Source: Shumkonia mesophila (lineage in GTDB: Bacteria; Pseudomonadota; Alphaproteobacteria; Rhodospirillales; Shumkoniaceae). From it: a stretch of DNA of 64,000 bases. The stretch lies in NCBI RefSeq assembly GCF_026163695.1, contig NZ_JAOTID010000002.1, positions 652,146 through 716,145 on the forward strand, written 5' to 3'. The notes beneath the pieces were generated by a model. That model searched no databases, had not been told where the DNA came from, and saw only the letters and a program-made list of their open reading frames with translations. The position numbers were made by a program, and so were the translations under genes. Numbering within the stretch: the stretch's first letter is position 1; each line of letters starts with the position of its first letter. Positions 34,353 to 44,665 of this stretch are shown here, one piece after another.

Positions 34353-35459
34353 ATGCTGACAACCGCCGTCTTCCCAGGTCGATACGTCCAGGGCGCGGGC
34401 GCCCTTTCCGTCCTGGGTGAGGAAGCCGCACGGCTTGGCAAGCGCGCCCTCGTGCTGATGGACCCCTTCGTCGCCAAAACCCTTGCCGACGCGATCGGCA
34501 AGGGCATGTCCGGCAAGATCGAAACCGTCGACGAGGTTTTCACCGGAGAATGCTGCGATCCGGAAATCGACCGCCTGAAGACGTTGCTCGCCGACCGCCA
34601 CGCCGATGTCGTTGTCGGGATCGGCGGCGGCAAGACGCTCGATACCGCCAAGGCCGTTGCCCACGCCGGCGGACTGCCGCTTGTCGTCGTGCCGACCCTC
34701 GCCTCGACCGATGCGCCGTGCAGCGCCCTTTCCGTCATCTACACGCCCGAGGGAGAGTTCGCCCGCTACCTGCTGTTGCCCCGAAATCCGGATGTCGTTC
34801 TGGTGGATACCGCAGTCATCGCCAAGGCGCCGCCGCGCTTCCTGTCGGCCGGCATGGGCGACGCCCTGTCGACCTGGTTCGAGGCCGAAAGCTGCCGCGT
34901 GGCCCGGGCCGCCAACATGAGCGGGCGGCTTGGCCCGATGACCGCCTATGCGCTGGCCAGGCTGTGTTTCGACACCCTGATGGAACATGGGCCGTTGGCG
35001 CTGCGGGCGGTCGAACAAGGCGCGGTAACGCCCTCCCTCGAGAAGGTGGTCGAGGCCAACACGCTGCTTTCGGGCCTGGGCTTCGAAAGCGGCGGATTGG
35101 CGGCTTGCCACGCCATCCACAACGGCCTGACCGTGCTGCCGGAGACCCACAAGTTCTGGCATGGCGAAAAGGTGACCATTGGGGTTCTGGCGTCGCTTTT
35201 CCTGACCGGCCGGCCGCCGGAGTTGGTCGAGATGGTCTACGACTTTTGCGAGGCGGTCGATCTGCCGACCACCCTTGCCGACATCGGCCTGGCCGACGTT
35301 TCCGACGACGCCCTCATGCGGGTTGCCGAGGCCACCTGCGCCGCCGGCGAGACCATCCACAACGAGCCCCACGAGATCAGCCCGCAGACGGTCCTGTGGG
35401 CTTTGAAGACCGCCGATGCCGAAGGTCGACGCCGCAAAGAGATCCTGACGGCCGCGTAA
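34353..35459 (+). CDS. gldA: Glycerol dehydrogenase-like iron/zinc-containing alcohol dehydrogenase
   Basis: Group III metal-dependent alcohol dehydrogenase of 368 residues, closest to glycerol dehydrogenase GldA (NAD-dependent oxidation of glycerol to dihydroxyacetone). The NAD-binding part shows VVVGIGGGKTLDTAKAVAH and VVVPTLASTDAPCSALSVIY. Metal ligands expected from GldA are the Asp in GMGDALSTWFEAE and the His residues in ACHAIHNGL and FWHGEKV. AAGGAG precedes the ATG at 34353. It lies between a family-5 binding protein and the oppDF-type genes, an unusual place suggesting that the imported compound feeds this enzyme. A hydroxyketone or diol substrate other than glycerol is possible. Confidence 0.87.
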   Translation: MLTTAVFPGRYVQGAGALSVLGEEAARLGKRALVLMDPFVAKTLADAIGKGMSGKIETVDEVFTGECCDPEIDRLKTLLADRHADVVVGIGGGKTLDTAKAVAHAGGLPLVVVPTLASTDAPCSALSVIYTPEGEFARYLLLPRNPDVVLVDTAVIAKAPPRFLSAGMGDALSTWFEAESCRVARAANMSGRLGPMTAYALARLCFDTLMEHGPLALRAVEQGAVTPSLEKVVEANTLLSGLGFESGGLAACHAIHNGLTVLPETHKFWHGEKVTIGVLASLFLTGRPPELVEMVYDFCEAVDLPTTLADIGLADVSDDALMRVAEATCAAGETIHNEPHEISPQTVLWALKTADAEGRRRKEILTAA

Positions 35460-35569
35460 GTCTCAAAGCAAGCCGTTCCTCCGGCACGCAACGATCCTGT
35501 CGCTTTCCCGCCGTCTCTGGCAAACTGGCGCGGGGAAGCCACCCTGCCGTGAGAGGGGGCAGAGAACGC

Positions 35570-36537
35570 ATGCCGCGTCAGCCCGTGCTTGAAGTCCGCG
35601 ATCTGACGGTGACGTTCGCCGGCGAGCGCGGCGTGGCGCGCGTGGTGGACGGCGTGTCCTTCGACCTGACGCCGGGGCGCACCCTCGGCCTGGTCGGCGA
35701 AAGCGGCTGCGGCAAGTCGCTCACGGCGCTGGCCCTGCTTGGGCTGGTGCCGCCGCCGGGGCGGATCGCCGGGGGAACCGTGCGGCTCGATGGCCGGGAC
35801 CTCCTGCTCCTCCCCGAGGCGGAACTGGATGCCGTGCGCGGCCGGCGCGTCGCCATGATCTTCCAGGAACCGATGACGGCGCTGAACCCTGTGTTTCCGG
35901 TCGGCGACCAGATCGCCGAGGTGTTGCGCGTCCACGCCGCGACGCCGCGCCGCCAGGCCCAGGAGGCCGCCATCGCCATGATGGCCCGGGTCGGCATCGC
36001 CGACGCCGGGGCGCGGGCCGGCGACTATCCGCACCAGCTTTCCGGCGGCATGCGCCAGCGCGTCATGATCGCCATGGCCATGATCTGCCGCCCCGACGTG
36101 CTGATCGCCGACGAGCCGACCACCGCGCTCGACGTCACGGTGCAGGCCCAGATCCTCGATCTCATGCTGGAGATGCAGGCGGAATTCGGCACCGCCATCC
36201 TGTTCATCAGCCACGACCTGGCCGTGGTCTCCGAGGTCGCCGACGAGGTGATGGTGATGTACGCCGGACGCATCGTCGAGCGCTCGCCGGCCGTCTCGCT
36301 GTTCGGCGCCCCCCTGCATCCCTATACCCTGGGCCTGTTGCAGTCCCTGCCCCGGGTCGACCGCCGCACGGGACGGCTGCCGGCCATGCGGGGCGGCGTG
36401 CCCGATCCCTGCGCCCTGCCCCGTGGCTGTCGCTATTCGGACCGCTGCCCGGAGGTCGAAAACAAGTGCCGGACCCGCGATCCGGCGCTGAACGGCGCCG
36501 GCGCCGGGCGGTGGGTGGCCTGCGTCAAGGTGGCGCC

Positions 36538-36541
<4 letters not shown>
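35570..36541 (+). CDS. Peptide/nickel-type ABC transporter ATP-binding protein (OppD/DppD-like)
   Basis: ABC ATPase of 323 residues. Walker A is GESGCGKS, the Q-loop [12 protein letters not shown], the signature [15 protein letters not shown], Walker [16 protein letters not shown] and the switch His in FISHDLAVV. The C-terminal oligopeptide/dipeptide domain carries the Cys cluster [20 protein letters not shown], which binds a 4Fe-4S cluster in several DppD-like proteins. Its stop overlaps the next gene's start (ATGA). It energises the permease pair encoded downstream. Confidence 0.93.
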
Positions 36542-37532
<991 letters not shown>

Positions 37533-37533
<1 letters not shown>

Positions 37534-38486
37534 TGGCCCGCTTCCTGCTTCATCGCCTGTGGCAATCGCTTCTCGTGCTGGCCGTCATGTCCTTCGTCAT
37601 CTACGGCCTGATGGGCCTGATGCCGGGCGATCCCATCGACCTGATGATCAGTTCCAACCCGCACGTCACCTCGGAGGACGCGGCGCGGCTGCGCTCGCTC
37701 TACGGCCTCGACAAGCCCATCGTCGAGCGCTACGGCAACTGGCTTCAGGCGGCGCTTGCGGGGGACCTGGGGTATTCGCGCACCTACGCGCGGCCGGTGC
37801 CGGAGGTGTTGGCCCCGGCGCTGGTCAACACGCTGTGGCTGCTGGGCTCGACGCTCGTCCTTTCCATCCTCATCGCGTTGCCGGCCGGCATCCTGGCGGC
37901 GGCGCGTCCCTATTCGCGCTTCGACTACACCGTCAACCTGCTGGCCTTCGCCGGCATCTCGGTGCCGGTGTTCTGGCTGGGCCTGCTGCTGATCATGGTG
38001 TTCGCCGTCATGCTGGGCGCGCTGCCGGCCGGCGGCACCGGGGCGATCGGCGACGCCGGCCTGTGGGAGCGCCTGCGCTATCTGATCTTGCCGGTGGCGA
38101 CCTTGACGCTGGCCAGCGTCGGCGGCCATACCCGCTACGTGCGCGCGGCGATGATCGAGGTGCTGCGCCAGGATTACATCCGCATGGCGCGGGCCAAGGG
38201 CGTCGGGCGCCTGCGCGTGCTGTTCCGCCATGCGTTGCGCAACGCGATGATCCCGGTCGTCACCGTGCTGGCCCTCGATTTGGGGTTCCTGTTCTCCGGC
38301 GCCCTGGTGACCGAAACCATCTTCGCCTACCCGGGCATGGGCAAGATGATCTTCGACGCCATCATGGGCAACGACTTCAACCTGGCGCTGGTGGCCCTGC
38401 TGTTCGCCACCCTGCTGACCCTGGCCGGCAACCTGCTGGCCGATCTCGCCTACGCCTGGCTGGACCCGAGGATCTCCTACCGATGA
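37533..38486 (+). CDS. Peptide/nickel-type ABC transporter permease (DppB-like)
   Basis: Inner-membrane permease of 317 residues with about six membrane helices. Family motifs are the N-terminal LMPGDPIDLMISSNPHVT and YGLDKPIVERYGNWL, the EAA-loop region VLRQDYIRMARAKGVGRLRV, and TETIFAYPGMGKMIFDAI. In-frame GTG codons lie 3 and 6 bases before the ATG and are possible starts. It pairs with the DppC-like permease that follows with an ATGA overlap. Confidence 0.93.
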
Positions 38487-39397
38487 CGGCGCTGGCCCCC
38501 GCACGGACGCCTTTCGGCCTGGCGATGGTCCGGTTCCGGCGCCATCGGCTGGCGGTAGCGAGCCTCGCCCTCCTGGTCCTCCTCGCCCTGCTGGCGGCGG
38601 CGGCGCCATTGATCGCCTGGGTGCTCGGCGTCGACGGCGAGACGGTCGACCTGATGGCCCGCTTCGCCGGACCGTCCGCCGCCCACCCGCTCGGCACCGA
38701 CGAGCTCGGCCGCGACGTTCTGGTGCGCCTGCTGTACGGCGGCCAGGTGTCGCTCATGGTCGGCCTCACGGCGGCGCTGGCCTCGGCGGTGATCGGCACC
38801 GCCATCGGCCTTCTCGCCGGCCATTTCGGCGGCCGTCTGGATGCCCTCCTCATGCGCCTGACCGACGGCGTCATCGCCCTGCCGCTGCTGCCGCTGCTGA
38901 TCGTGCTGGCGGCGCTCGATCTCGGCAAGCTGGGCCTGCCGGAGGGCCTGGTGGGGTCCGAGGCGGTCAGTCTCTATCGCATCGTCGCCATCGTCGCCCT
39001 GGTCGGCTGGACCACCGTGGCGCGCCTGGTCAGGGGGTCGGCGCTGGCCCTGCGCGAGCGCGATTTCGTGCAGGCGGCCATCGCCCAGGGGGCCGGGCCG
39101 CTGCGCGTCATGGGCGTGCACATCCTGCCCAACCTCGCCTCGCCCATCATCGTCGCCACCACCCTTTCGGCCGGCAACGTCATCCTTCTCGAATCGGTGC
39201 TGAGCTTCCTCGGCCTCGGCATCCAGCCGCCGATGCCGAGCTGGGGAAACCTGCTCACCAACGCGCAGGAGCTGATCTGGTCGGCGCCGGCGCTGGCCTT
39301 CTATCCCGGCATCCTTATTTTCCTCACCGTCATCGCGCTCAATTTCCTGGGCGACGGCCTGCAGGACGCCCTCGACCCCAAGGCGACGGCACGCTAG
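38483..39397 (+). CDS. Peptide/nickel-type ABC transporter permease (DppC-like)
   Basis: Second permease, 304 residues. It has the OppC N-terminal helix (LAVASLALLVLLALLAAAAP), the HPLGTDELGRDVLVRLLYGG motif that defines the family, the EAA loop (ALRERDFVQAAIAQGAGPLR) and the C-terminal ESVLSFLGLGIQPPMPSWGN. It is the last gene of the importer operon. The next gene (mannose-1-phosphate guanylyltransferase) starts 57 bases later and could be co-transcribed, although no functional link is evident. Confidence 0.93.
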   Translation: MTALAPARTPFGLAMVRFRRHRLAVASLALLVLLALLAAAAPLIAWVLGVDGETVDLMARFAGPSAAHPLGTDELGRDVLVRLLYGGQVSLMVGLTAALASAVIGTAIGLLAGHFGGRLDALLMRLTDGVIALPLLPLLIVLAALDLGKLGLPEGLVGSEAVSLYRIVAIVALVGWTTVARLVRGSALALRERDFVQAAIAQGAGPLRVMGVHILPNLASPIIVATTLSAGNVILLESVLSFLGLGIQPPMPSWGNLLTNAQELIWSAPALAFYPGILIFLTVIALNFLGDGLQDALDPKATAR

Positions 39398-39454
39398 ACG
39401 CCGGGCCGGAAGGCATCCAATATGCGGCTGGCCAAGGCAACAGGAGAACGCGCG

Positions 39455-40894
39455 ATGACGGAAAAGACTCTCCGGGCCGGCAGGCTTTATCCGGTCATCC
39501 TGTCGGGGGGTGCCGGAACCCGGCTGTGGCCGCTGTCGCGCCAGTCCTTTCCCAAGCAGCTGCTGGCCCTCGATACCAAGCGAAGCATGCTTCAGGAGAC
39601 GGCGCTGCGCGTCGACGGCGTCGGTTTCGCGGCACCGACCGTGGTGTGCAACGACGAACACCGCTTCATCGTCGCCGAACAACTGCGCGAGACCGGAATC
39701 AAGCCCCGCGCCATTCTGCTCGAGCCGGTGGGCCGCAATACGGCGCCGGCCGTCGCCGCCGCCGCCATCGATTTGATGCGCAACGACCCCGAGGCGGTCA
39801 TGCTGGTGCTGCCTTCCGACCACGTGGTGCGTGACGTCGCCGCCTTCCGCTCCGCCGCCGCCACGGCCGCCGCCGCCGCCATGCGCGGCGCCCTGGTGAC
39901 CTTCGGCATCCCGGCCGAGGGGCCGGAAACCGGCTATGGCTACATCCGCCGGGGCGCGCCATTCGAAGAGGTCGAGGGGTGTTTCCGGGTCGAACGCTTC
40001 GTCGAGAAGCCCGACCTCGCGACCGCCGAGGCCTATCTGGCCGAGGGCGGCTACGACTGGAACAGCGGCATGTTCGTCTTCCGGGCCGCCACCTATCTGG
40101 CCGAACTGGAGCGCCTGAAGCCGGGTTTGGCGGCGGGCTGCCGGGCCGCGCTCGCGGCCGGACGGCCCGACCTCGACTTCGTCCGGCTGGACGAGGCGGC
40201 CTTCGCGGCATGCGAGAGCATCTCCATCGATTATGCCGTCATGGAGCGGGCCACATCGGCCGTCGTGGTTCCGGTGACGATGGGCTGGAACGACGTCGGG
40301 TCGTGGTCCGCGCTGTGGGATGTCGGGGAAAAAAATGTCGATGATAACGTCTGTTACGGCGATGTCTTGATCAACAACGTCAAGAATTCCTACGTCCGCA
40401 GCGGGGGTCCCCTGACGGCGGTGCTGGGCCTGGAGGGGGTGGTCGTCGTGGTGACCGACGACGTCGTCCTGGTGGCGTCGCGCGACCACGCCCAGGACGT
40501 CAAACAGTTGGTCGAGACCCTGGAGGCGAACGGCCGGACGGAACACCGCGTCAACACCACCCTCTACCGTCCCTGGGGGCGCCACCAGGTGGTCGACCGC
40601 GGCCCCCGCTTCCAGGTCAAGCGGATCACCGTCGCGCCCGGCGGCACGCTCAGCCTCCAGAAGCATCATCGCCGGGCTGAACACTGGATCGTCGTTTCGG
40701 GCGTCGCCAGGGTGACGCGCGGCGACGAGGTCTTCACCCTCCGCGAGAACGAATCGACCTACATCCCGCTGGGCGCCGTGCATCGGCTGGAAAATCCCGG
40801 TCCCGATGTCCTGCGCATGATCGAGGTGCAGTCGGGCGACTATCTCGGCGACGACGACGTCGAGCGTCTCGAGGACGCTTACGGCCGCTGCTGA
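39455..40894 (+). CDS. manC: Bifunctional mannose-1-phosphate guanylyltransferase / mannose-6-phosphate isomerase
   Basis: Enzyme of 479 residues (AlgA/CpsB/ManC type) making GDP-mannose for capsule, LPS or exopolysaccharide. The nucleotidyltransferase domain begins YPVILSGGAGTRLWPLSR with the signature loop, and includes EPVGRNTAPAVAAAAI, VLPSDHVV, FVEKPDLATAEAYL and MGWNDVGSWSALW. The C-terminal cupin (about 350-470) is the type II isomerase domain, with YRPWGRHQVVDRG and QKHHRRAEHWIVVSGVA, where the metal-binding His residues lie. The start was set at ATG 39455 (AGGAG 8 bases upstream); ATG 39422 with GGAAGG upstream is also possible. Confidence 0.93.
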   Translation: MTEKTLRAGRLYPVILSGGAGTRLWPLSRQSFPKQLLALDTKRSMLQETALRVDGVGFAAPTVVCNDEHRFIVAEQLRETGIKPRAILLEPVGRNTAPAVAAAAIDLMRNDPEAVMLVLPSDHVVRDVAAFRSAAATAAAAAMRGALVTFGIPAEGPETGYGYIRRGAPFEEVEGCFRVERFVEKPDLATAEAYLAEGGYDWNSGMFVFRAATYLAELERLKPGLAAGCRAALAAGRPDLDFVRLDEAAFAACESISIDYAVMERATSAVVVPVTMGWNDVGSWSALWDVGEKNVDDNVCYGDVLINNVKNSYVRSGGPLTAVLGLEGVVVVVTDDVVLVASRDHAQDVKQLVETLEANGRTEHRVNTTLYRPWGRHQVVDRGPRFQVKRITVAPGGTLSLQKHHRRAEHWIVVSGVARVTRGDEVFTLRENESTYIPLGAVHRLENPGPDVLRMIEVQSGDYLGDDDVERLEDAYGRC

Positions 40895-41208
40895 GCGGCC
40901 TTCCCGCCTGTGAATAACCCTGTGCATAATGCTGTGCATTGTTTTTGCGGATCGGGGATATCTTCCCGACGGCCCTTGCCGACCAACGCGTTGACGGCGG
41001 ACGGCGAGTTGTGCACAGGGCGGCCGTTCGATGCCCCGGCTCGCCGCCGATCAGCCCGAAAAACCGCTGGAAAGCGGCCGCGTCCCCCCCACATAGAGAA
41101 AGTCCCGGGGACGGGATAAGTCCGGGGCCGCGAAGGGCACGCCAAAGGCGCGCGACGACACCGGGAAGTCAAACTTAGAAGCTTGCGGGGATCTCGTCTT
41201 TGACGCGG
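40895..41208. other. Intergenic region with DnaA boxes
   Basis: About 314 bases between manC and the thioredoxin/NHL gene. The left end holds a tandem DnaA-box cluster. An additional TTGTGCACA (one mismatch to the DnaA box) occurs near 41010. The right half is GC-rich with G/C runs and gives no credible gene; the promoter of the downstream gene must be here but is not obvious. Confidence 0.55.
40909..40941 (-). promoter_or_regulatory. Tandem DnaA-box cluster with 12-bp period
   Basis: TGTGAATAA (40909), TGTGCATAA (40921) and TGTGCATTG (40933) are spaced exactly 12 bases apart. The first two are exact reverse complements of the DnaA consensus TTATNCACA and the third has one mismatch. They lie 14 bases after the manC stop. 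Confidence 0.7.
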
Positions 41209-42684
41209 ATGTACGGCTTGACGCGCGCGCCGGAACTCGACCGGCCGGGGCTCACTTGGTTCAACGTCGAGAGCCCTCTCGGCCTGGCCGACCTGCGTGG
41301 CCGGCTCGTCATCCTGGATTTCTGGACCTTCTGCTGCATCAACTGCCTGCATGTCGTGCCGACGCTGCGGCGGCTCGAAGAGCGCTTCCCCGGCGAGATC
41401 GCCATCATCGGCGTCCATTCGCCGAAGTTTTCCGCCGAACAGGACCCCGAAAACCTGCGCCACGCCATCGCCCGCTGCGGCGTGAACCATCCGGTCGTGC
41501 ACGATCCGGACATGATCCTGTGGGACGCCTACTGCGTGAAGGCCTGGCCGACCCTGGTGTTCGTCGGTCCCGACGGCCGCATCTTCGGCGACATGACCGG
41601 CGAACCCGACGCCGAGCGGCTGCTGGCGGGCGTCGGCGCCATGCTGTGCGGCTGGAGGGAACAGGGCCTGATCGCTCCTGCCCCGCTTGCCCTGCGCCCG
41701 GTCGAGGAGACGGGCGGCGCGCTGCGCTTTCCCGGCAAGATCAAGCCGCTTCCGCGGGCCGACGGCGGCCGGCAGTGGGCCATCGCCGACAGCGGCCATC
41801 ACCAGATCGTGCTGTTCGACGACGCGGGCGGCGAGATTCGCCGGTTCGGGTCCGGGCGGCGGGGCTTCATGGACTGCGAGGCCGAAACCAGCCGCTTCGA
41901 CTCGCCGCAGGGCCTGATCTGCCGCGAGGACGCCATCTTCGTCGCCGATACCGGCAACCACGCCATCCGCCGCATCGACCTCGCCAGCGGACGGACGGTG
42001 ACGCTGGCCGGCACCGGAAAGCGCGGCTGCGCGCTGAAAAACGGCGGCACGCCGGCGGCCGAGGCGGAGCTGGCCTCGGTATGGGACCTCGAACTGGTCG
42101 GCGAGCGCCTGTTTTTCGCCAACAGCGGCACCCACCAGCTGGGCGAGCTGGATCTCGCCGCCCACACCGTGCGGCCGCTGGCCGGCTCCAGCGCCGAGGA
42201 CATCGAGGACGGCCCCGCGCTCAAGGCCCGTCTCGCCCAGCCCAGCGGCCTGGCCCGCAACGGCGACGGCCGCATCCTTTATTTTGCCGACAGCGAGACC
42301 TCGGCGGTGCGCCGGCTTTCGCTCGACGGGACGCCGACGGTGGAAACCCTGGTCGGGGCCGGCCTGTTCGACTTCGGCGACGCCAACGGCCCCTTCGGCG
42401 AGGCCCGCTTCCAGCATCCGCTGGGCCTGGCGTGGTGCGACGGCCAGGTGATCGTCGCCGACAGCTACAACGGCAAGCTTCGGATTCTTGACCTGGATCA
42501 TGGCCAGGTTCGGGATGTGGAGGAAAATGGCTTCGATTGCGCCGACGACGCGCGCCTGCCGGCCGGCGAGCCGGCCGGGGTCGCCGCCGCCGGCCCGGGA
42601 CGATTGCTGATGACCGACACCAACAACCACCGGGTGCTGGAGGTGTTGACGGAAGAAAGGGTGTTGCGAACCTGGACGCGGTAA
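41209..42684 (+). CDS. Thioredoxin-like / NHL-repeat protein (NHLRC2-like)
   Basis: Protein of 491 residues. Residues about 5-140 form a thioredoxin/TlpA-like domain with the redox motif FWTFCCINCLHVVPTL (CINC) and the cis-Pro region VKAWPTLVFVGPDG. The rest is an NHL beta-propeller with repeated blades such as FVADTGNHAIRRIDL, FFANSGTHQLGELDL, YFADSETSAVRRLSL, VADSYNGKLRILDL and TDTNNHRVLEVL. This order matches the NHLRC2 family. No signal peptide is seen. The start is taken at ATG 41209; a TTG 9 bases upstream is also open. Function in bacteria is unknown, probably thiol-redox related. Confidence 0.86.
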   Translation: MYGLTRAPELDRPGLTWFNVESPLGLADLRGRLVILDFWTFCCINCLHVVPTLRRLEERFPGEIAIIGVHSPKFSAEQDPENLRHAIARCGVNHPVVHDPDMILWDAYCVKAWPTLVFVGPDGRIFGDMTGEPDAERLLAGVGAMLCGWREQGLIAPAPLALRPVEETGGALRFPGKIKPLPRADGGRQWAIADSGHHQIVLFDDAGGEIRRFGSGRRGFMDCEAETSRFDSPQGLICREDAIFVADTGNHAIRRIDLASGRTVTLAGTGKRGCALKNGGTPAAEAELASVWDLELVGERLFFANSGTHQLGELDLAAHTVRPLAGSSAEDIEDGPALKARLAQPSGLARNGDGRILYFADSETSAVRRLSLDGTPTVETLVGAGLFDFGDANGPFGEARFQHPLGLAWCDGQVIVADSYNGKLRILDLDHGQVRDVEENGFDCADDARLPAGEPAGVAAAGPGRLLMTDTNNHRVLEVLTEERVLRTWTR

Positions 42685-42720
42685 CGAGAGCATTTTCCGC
42701 TCAGGCGGGATCATCTTCAT

Positions 42721-42795
42721 CGTCACCCCCGCGAACGCGGGGGTCCACGAGTGACGGAGCGGTTGCCCTGGATTCCCGCGTTCGCGGGAATGACG
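42721..42795. repeat. Dispersed palindromic intergenic repeat, copy 2
   Basis: Two hairpins (CACCCCCGCG / CGCGGGGGT and ATTCCCGCG / CGCGGGAAT arms) flank the conserved centre GACGGAGCGGTTGCC. It is the best preserved of three copies in the window and lies 36 bases after the thioredoxin/NHL stop, where it may terminate transcription. Confidence 0.78.
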
Positions 42796-42939
42796 ACCAA
42801 TGAAGGGGTGATTCCGGGCGGCCGCAGAATGCTCCAACCGAGGAAACGAAGTTTCGTTCATCGCCCGGCAGCTTTCCTTGCCGCGGCGGGCCGCCTGGGG
42901 TTACAGTCCCCGGGTGGCGTTCCCGAAGGATAGTAGGCA

Positions 42940-44154
42940 ATGGATTACGAGCAGTTTTTTGCTTCCAAGATCGACGAACTGAAATCCGAAGGCCGGTATC
43001 GCATTTTCGCCGACCTGGAGCGCCACGCCGGCGCCTTCCCCCGCTCGACCTATTACGCCGAGGACGGCAGCGCGAAGGAGGTCACCGTCTGGTGCTCCAA
43101 CGACTACATGGGCATGGGGCAGCACCCCGAGACCCTGGCCGCCATGCACGAGGCGATCGAGCGCTGCGGCGCCGGGGCCGGCGGCACCCGCAACATCTCG
43201 GGCACCAACCACTATCACGTCCTGCTGGAGAACGAGCTGGCCGACCTGCACGGCAAGCAGGCGGCCTTGGCCTTCGGGTCCGGCTGGATGGCCAACGAGA
43301 CCACGCTGCGCACGCTGGGCACGATGATTCCGGAATGCGTCATCGTCTCGGATTCCAAGAACCACAATTCGATGATCGAGGGCATCCGCCACTCCAAGGC
43401 CGCCAAGAAGATCTTCAAGCACAACGACGTCCGCGACCTCGAGCGCATCCTGGCCGAGTTGCCGCGCCAGACGCCGAAGCTGGTGGCCTTCGAATCGGTC
43501 TATTCGATGGACGGCGACATCGCCCCCATCGCCGACATCGTCGACGTGTCCGAGAAGCACGGCGCCATGACCTATCTGGATGAGGTCCACGCGGTCGGCA
43601 TGTACGGCCGGCGCGGCGGCGGGGTTGCCGAACGCGACGGCCAGATGGCCCGCCTCACCGTCATCCAGGGCACGCTGGCCAAGGCTTTCGGCGTGGTCGG
43701 CGGCTATATCGCCGGATCGGCGGCGATGTGCGACTTCGTCCGCTCCTATGGCTCGGGCTTCATCTTCTCGACCTCGATGCCGCCGGCGGTGGCGGCCGGC
43801 GCGCTGGCCAGCATCCGCCACCTGAAGAAGCACCCCGAACTGCGCGAAAGGCACCAGGAACGGGCGGCCACGCTGAAGCGGCGCCTGACCCAGGCCGGCT
43901 TCCCGGTGATGCCCTCGGTCAGCCACATCGTGCCGTTGTTCGTCGGCGAGCCGGTGGCCTGCCGCCAGGCCAGCCGGGAACTGCTGGAGCGCCACGACAT
44001 TTACGTGCAGGCCATCAACTTCCCGACCGTCGAGCGCGGCGCCGAGCGCCTGCGCATCACGCCGACGCCGCTGCACACCGACGCCGACATGGACCACTTG
44101 GTGGCGGCGCTCAAGGACGTGTGGGCCCGCCTGGGATTGAAGGCGGCGGCCTGA
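42940..44154 (+). CDS. hemA: 5-aminolevulinate synthase
   Basis: PLP enzyme of 404 residues that condenses glycine and succinyl-CoA to 5-aminolevulinate, the first step of tetrapyrrole synthesis in alphaproteobacteria. Typical features are [40 protein letters not shown], the PLP-contact [12 protein letters not shown] and [11 protein letters not shown], and the Schiff-base Lys248 in [15 protein letters not shown]. Length and motifs match the Rhodobacter/Bradyrhizobium enzymes. The gene lies alone between two copies of a palindromic repeat, about 25 kb from hemN. No regulatory box was recognised. Confidence 0.96.
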   Translation: MDYEQFFASKIDELKSEGRYRIFADLERHAGAFPRSTYYAEDGSAKEVTVWCSNDYMGMGQHPETLAAMHEAIERCGAGAGGTRNISGTNHYHVLLENELADLHGKQAALAFGSGWMANETTLRTLGTMIPECVIVSDSKNHNSMIEGIRHSKAAKKIFKHNDVRDLERILAELPRQTPKLVAFESVYSMDGDIAPIADIVDVSEKHGAMTYLDEVHAVGMYGRRGGGVAERDGQMARLTVIQGTLAKAFGVVGGYIAGSAAMCDFVRSYGSGFIFSTSMPPAVAAGALASIRHLKKHPELRERHQERAATLKRRLTQAGFPVMPSVSHIVPLFVGEPVACRQASRELLERHDIYVQAINFPTVERGAERLRITPTPLHTDADMDHLVAALKDVWARLGLKAAA

Positions 44155-44174
44155 GCCGGACGAGATCATCCCAT

Positions 44175-44230
44175 CGTCACCCCGCGCAGGCGGGGGCCAG
44201 GGCCGGTGGCGGAGCGGTTGCCGTGGAGCG
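44175..44230. repeat. Dispersed palindromic intergenic repeat, copy 3 (truncated)
   Basis: The left hairpin (CACCCCGCGCAGGCGGGGG) and the centre GGCGGAGCGGTTGCC are present, but the right hairpin is lost. It lies 21 bases after the hemA stop. Confidence 0.68.
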
Positions 44231-44343
44231 ACGCTGCGCATCCCCTTCGTGCGCCCGCCATTGTGGTTTGACACGGCCCCGCCACCTTGCCGGGCGGCAG
44301 ACATCGGTAAGCCTGTCTCCGGCCCCTACGGCGAACGCCGTTC

Positions 44344-44383
44344 TTGACGTGGCTCCTCTATGTGTACATACTGTGTGAACACA
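44344..44383 (+). promoter_or_regulatory. Promoter and likely operator of the toxin-antitoxin pair
   Basis: TTGACG at 44344-44349 is a good -35 box. Further on, TGTGTACATA (44361-44370) and the perfect inverted repeat TGTGT-GA-ACACA (44372-44383) occupy the expected -10 and start region. Type II antitoxins bind such palindromes to repress their own operon. A GAGG site follows before the ATG. Confidence 0.6.
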
Positions 44384-44395
44384 AAAGAGGACGCC

Positions 44396-44665
44396 ATGAG
44401 CGAACGAATTCCCGAAAATGACCAGCCGCGGAAAGTCGGGGTGCGTGAATTCCGGGGAAACCTGACGGCCTTCCTGCGCCAGGTGCGCCAGGGACAAACG
44501 CTGCTCGTGACGTCCCACGATCAGGTCGTTGCCGAACTCCATCCTCCGGCGGCCCAGTACCGGGCCGCGCGGCAACCGGGTGCGCTTCGGGGCAAGATCC
44601 GCATGGGCGCGGATTTCGATCGGCTTCCCGAGGACGTGTTGGACGCCATGGAAGGCGGCCAGTGA
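44396..44665 (+). CDS. Type II antitoxin, Phd/YefM family
   Basis: Antitoxin of 89 residues. The N-terminal half has the Phd/YefM fold signature VGVREFRGNLTAFLRQVRQG, with LLVTSHDQVVAEL, which binds operator DNA. The C-terminal part (GKIRMGADFDRLPEDVLDAM) is the toxin-neutralising tail. GAGG lies 5 bases before the ATG at 44396. Its stop overlaps the GTG start of the PIN-domain toxin gene (GTGA), the usual arrangement of such pairs. Confidence 0.88.
   Translation: MSERIPENDQPRKVGVREFRGNLTAFLRQVRQGQTLLVTSHDQVVAELHPPAAQYRAARQPGALRGKIRMGADFDRLPEDVLDAMEGGQ

Noticed and set aside
40895..41208. Chromosomal replication origin
   Set aside because: DnaA boxes are present, but there is no AT-rich unwinding element, no parAB/dnaA/hemE-type origin neighbourhood and no skew data; kept only as a DnaA-box cluster.
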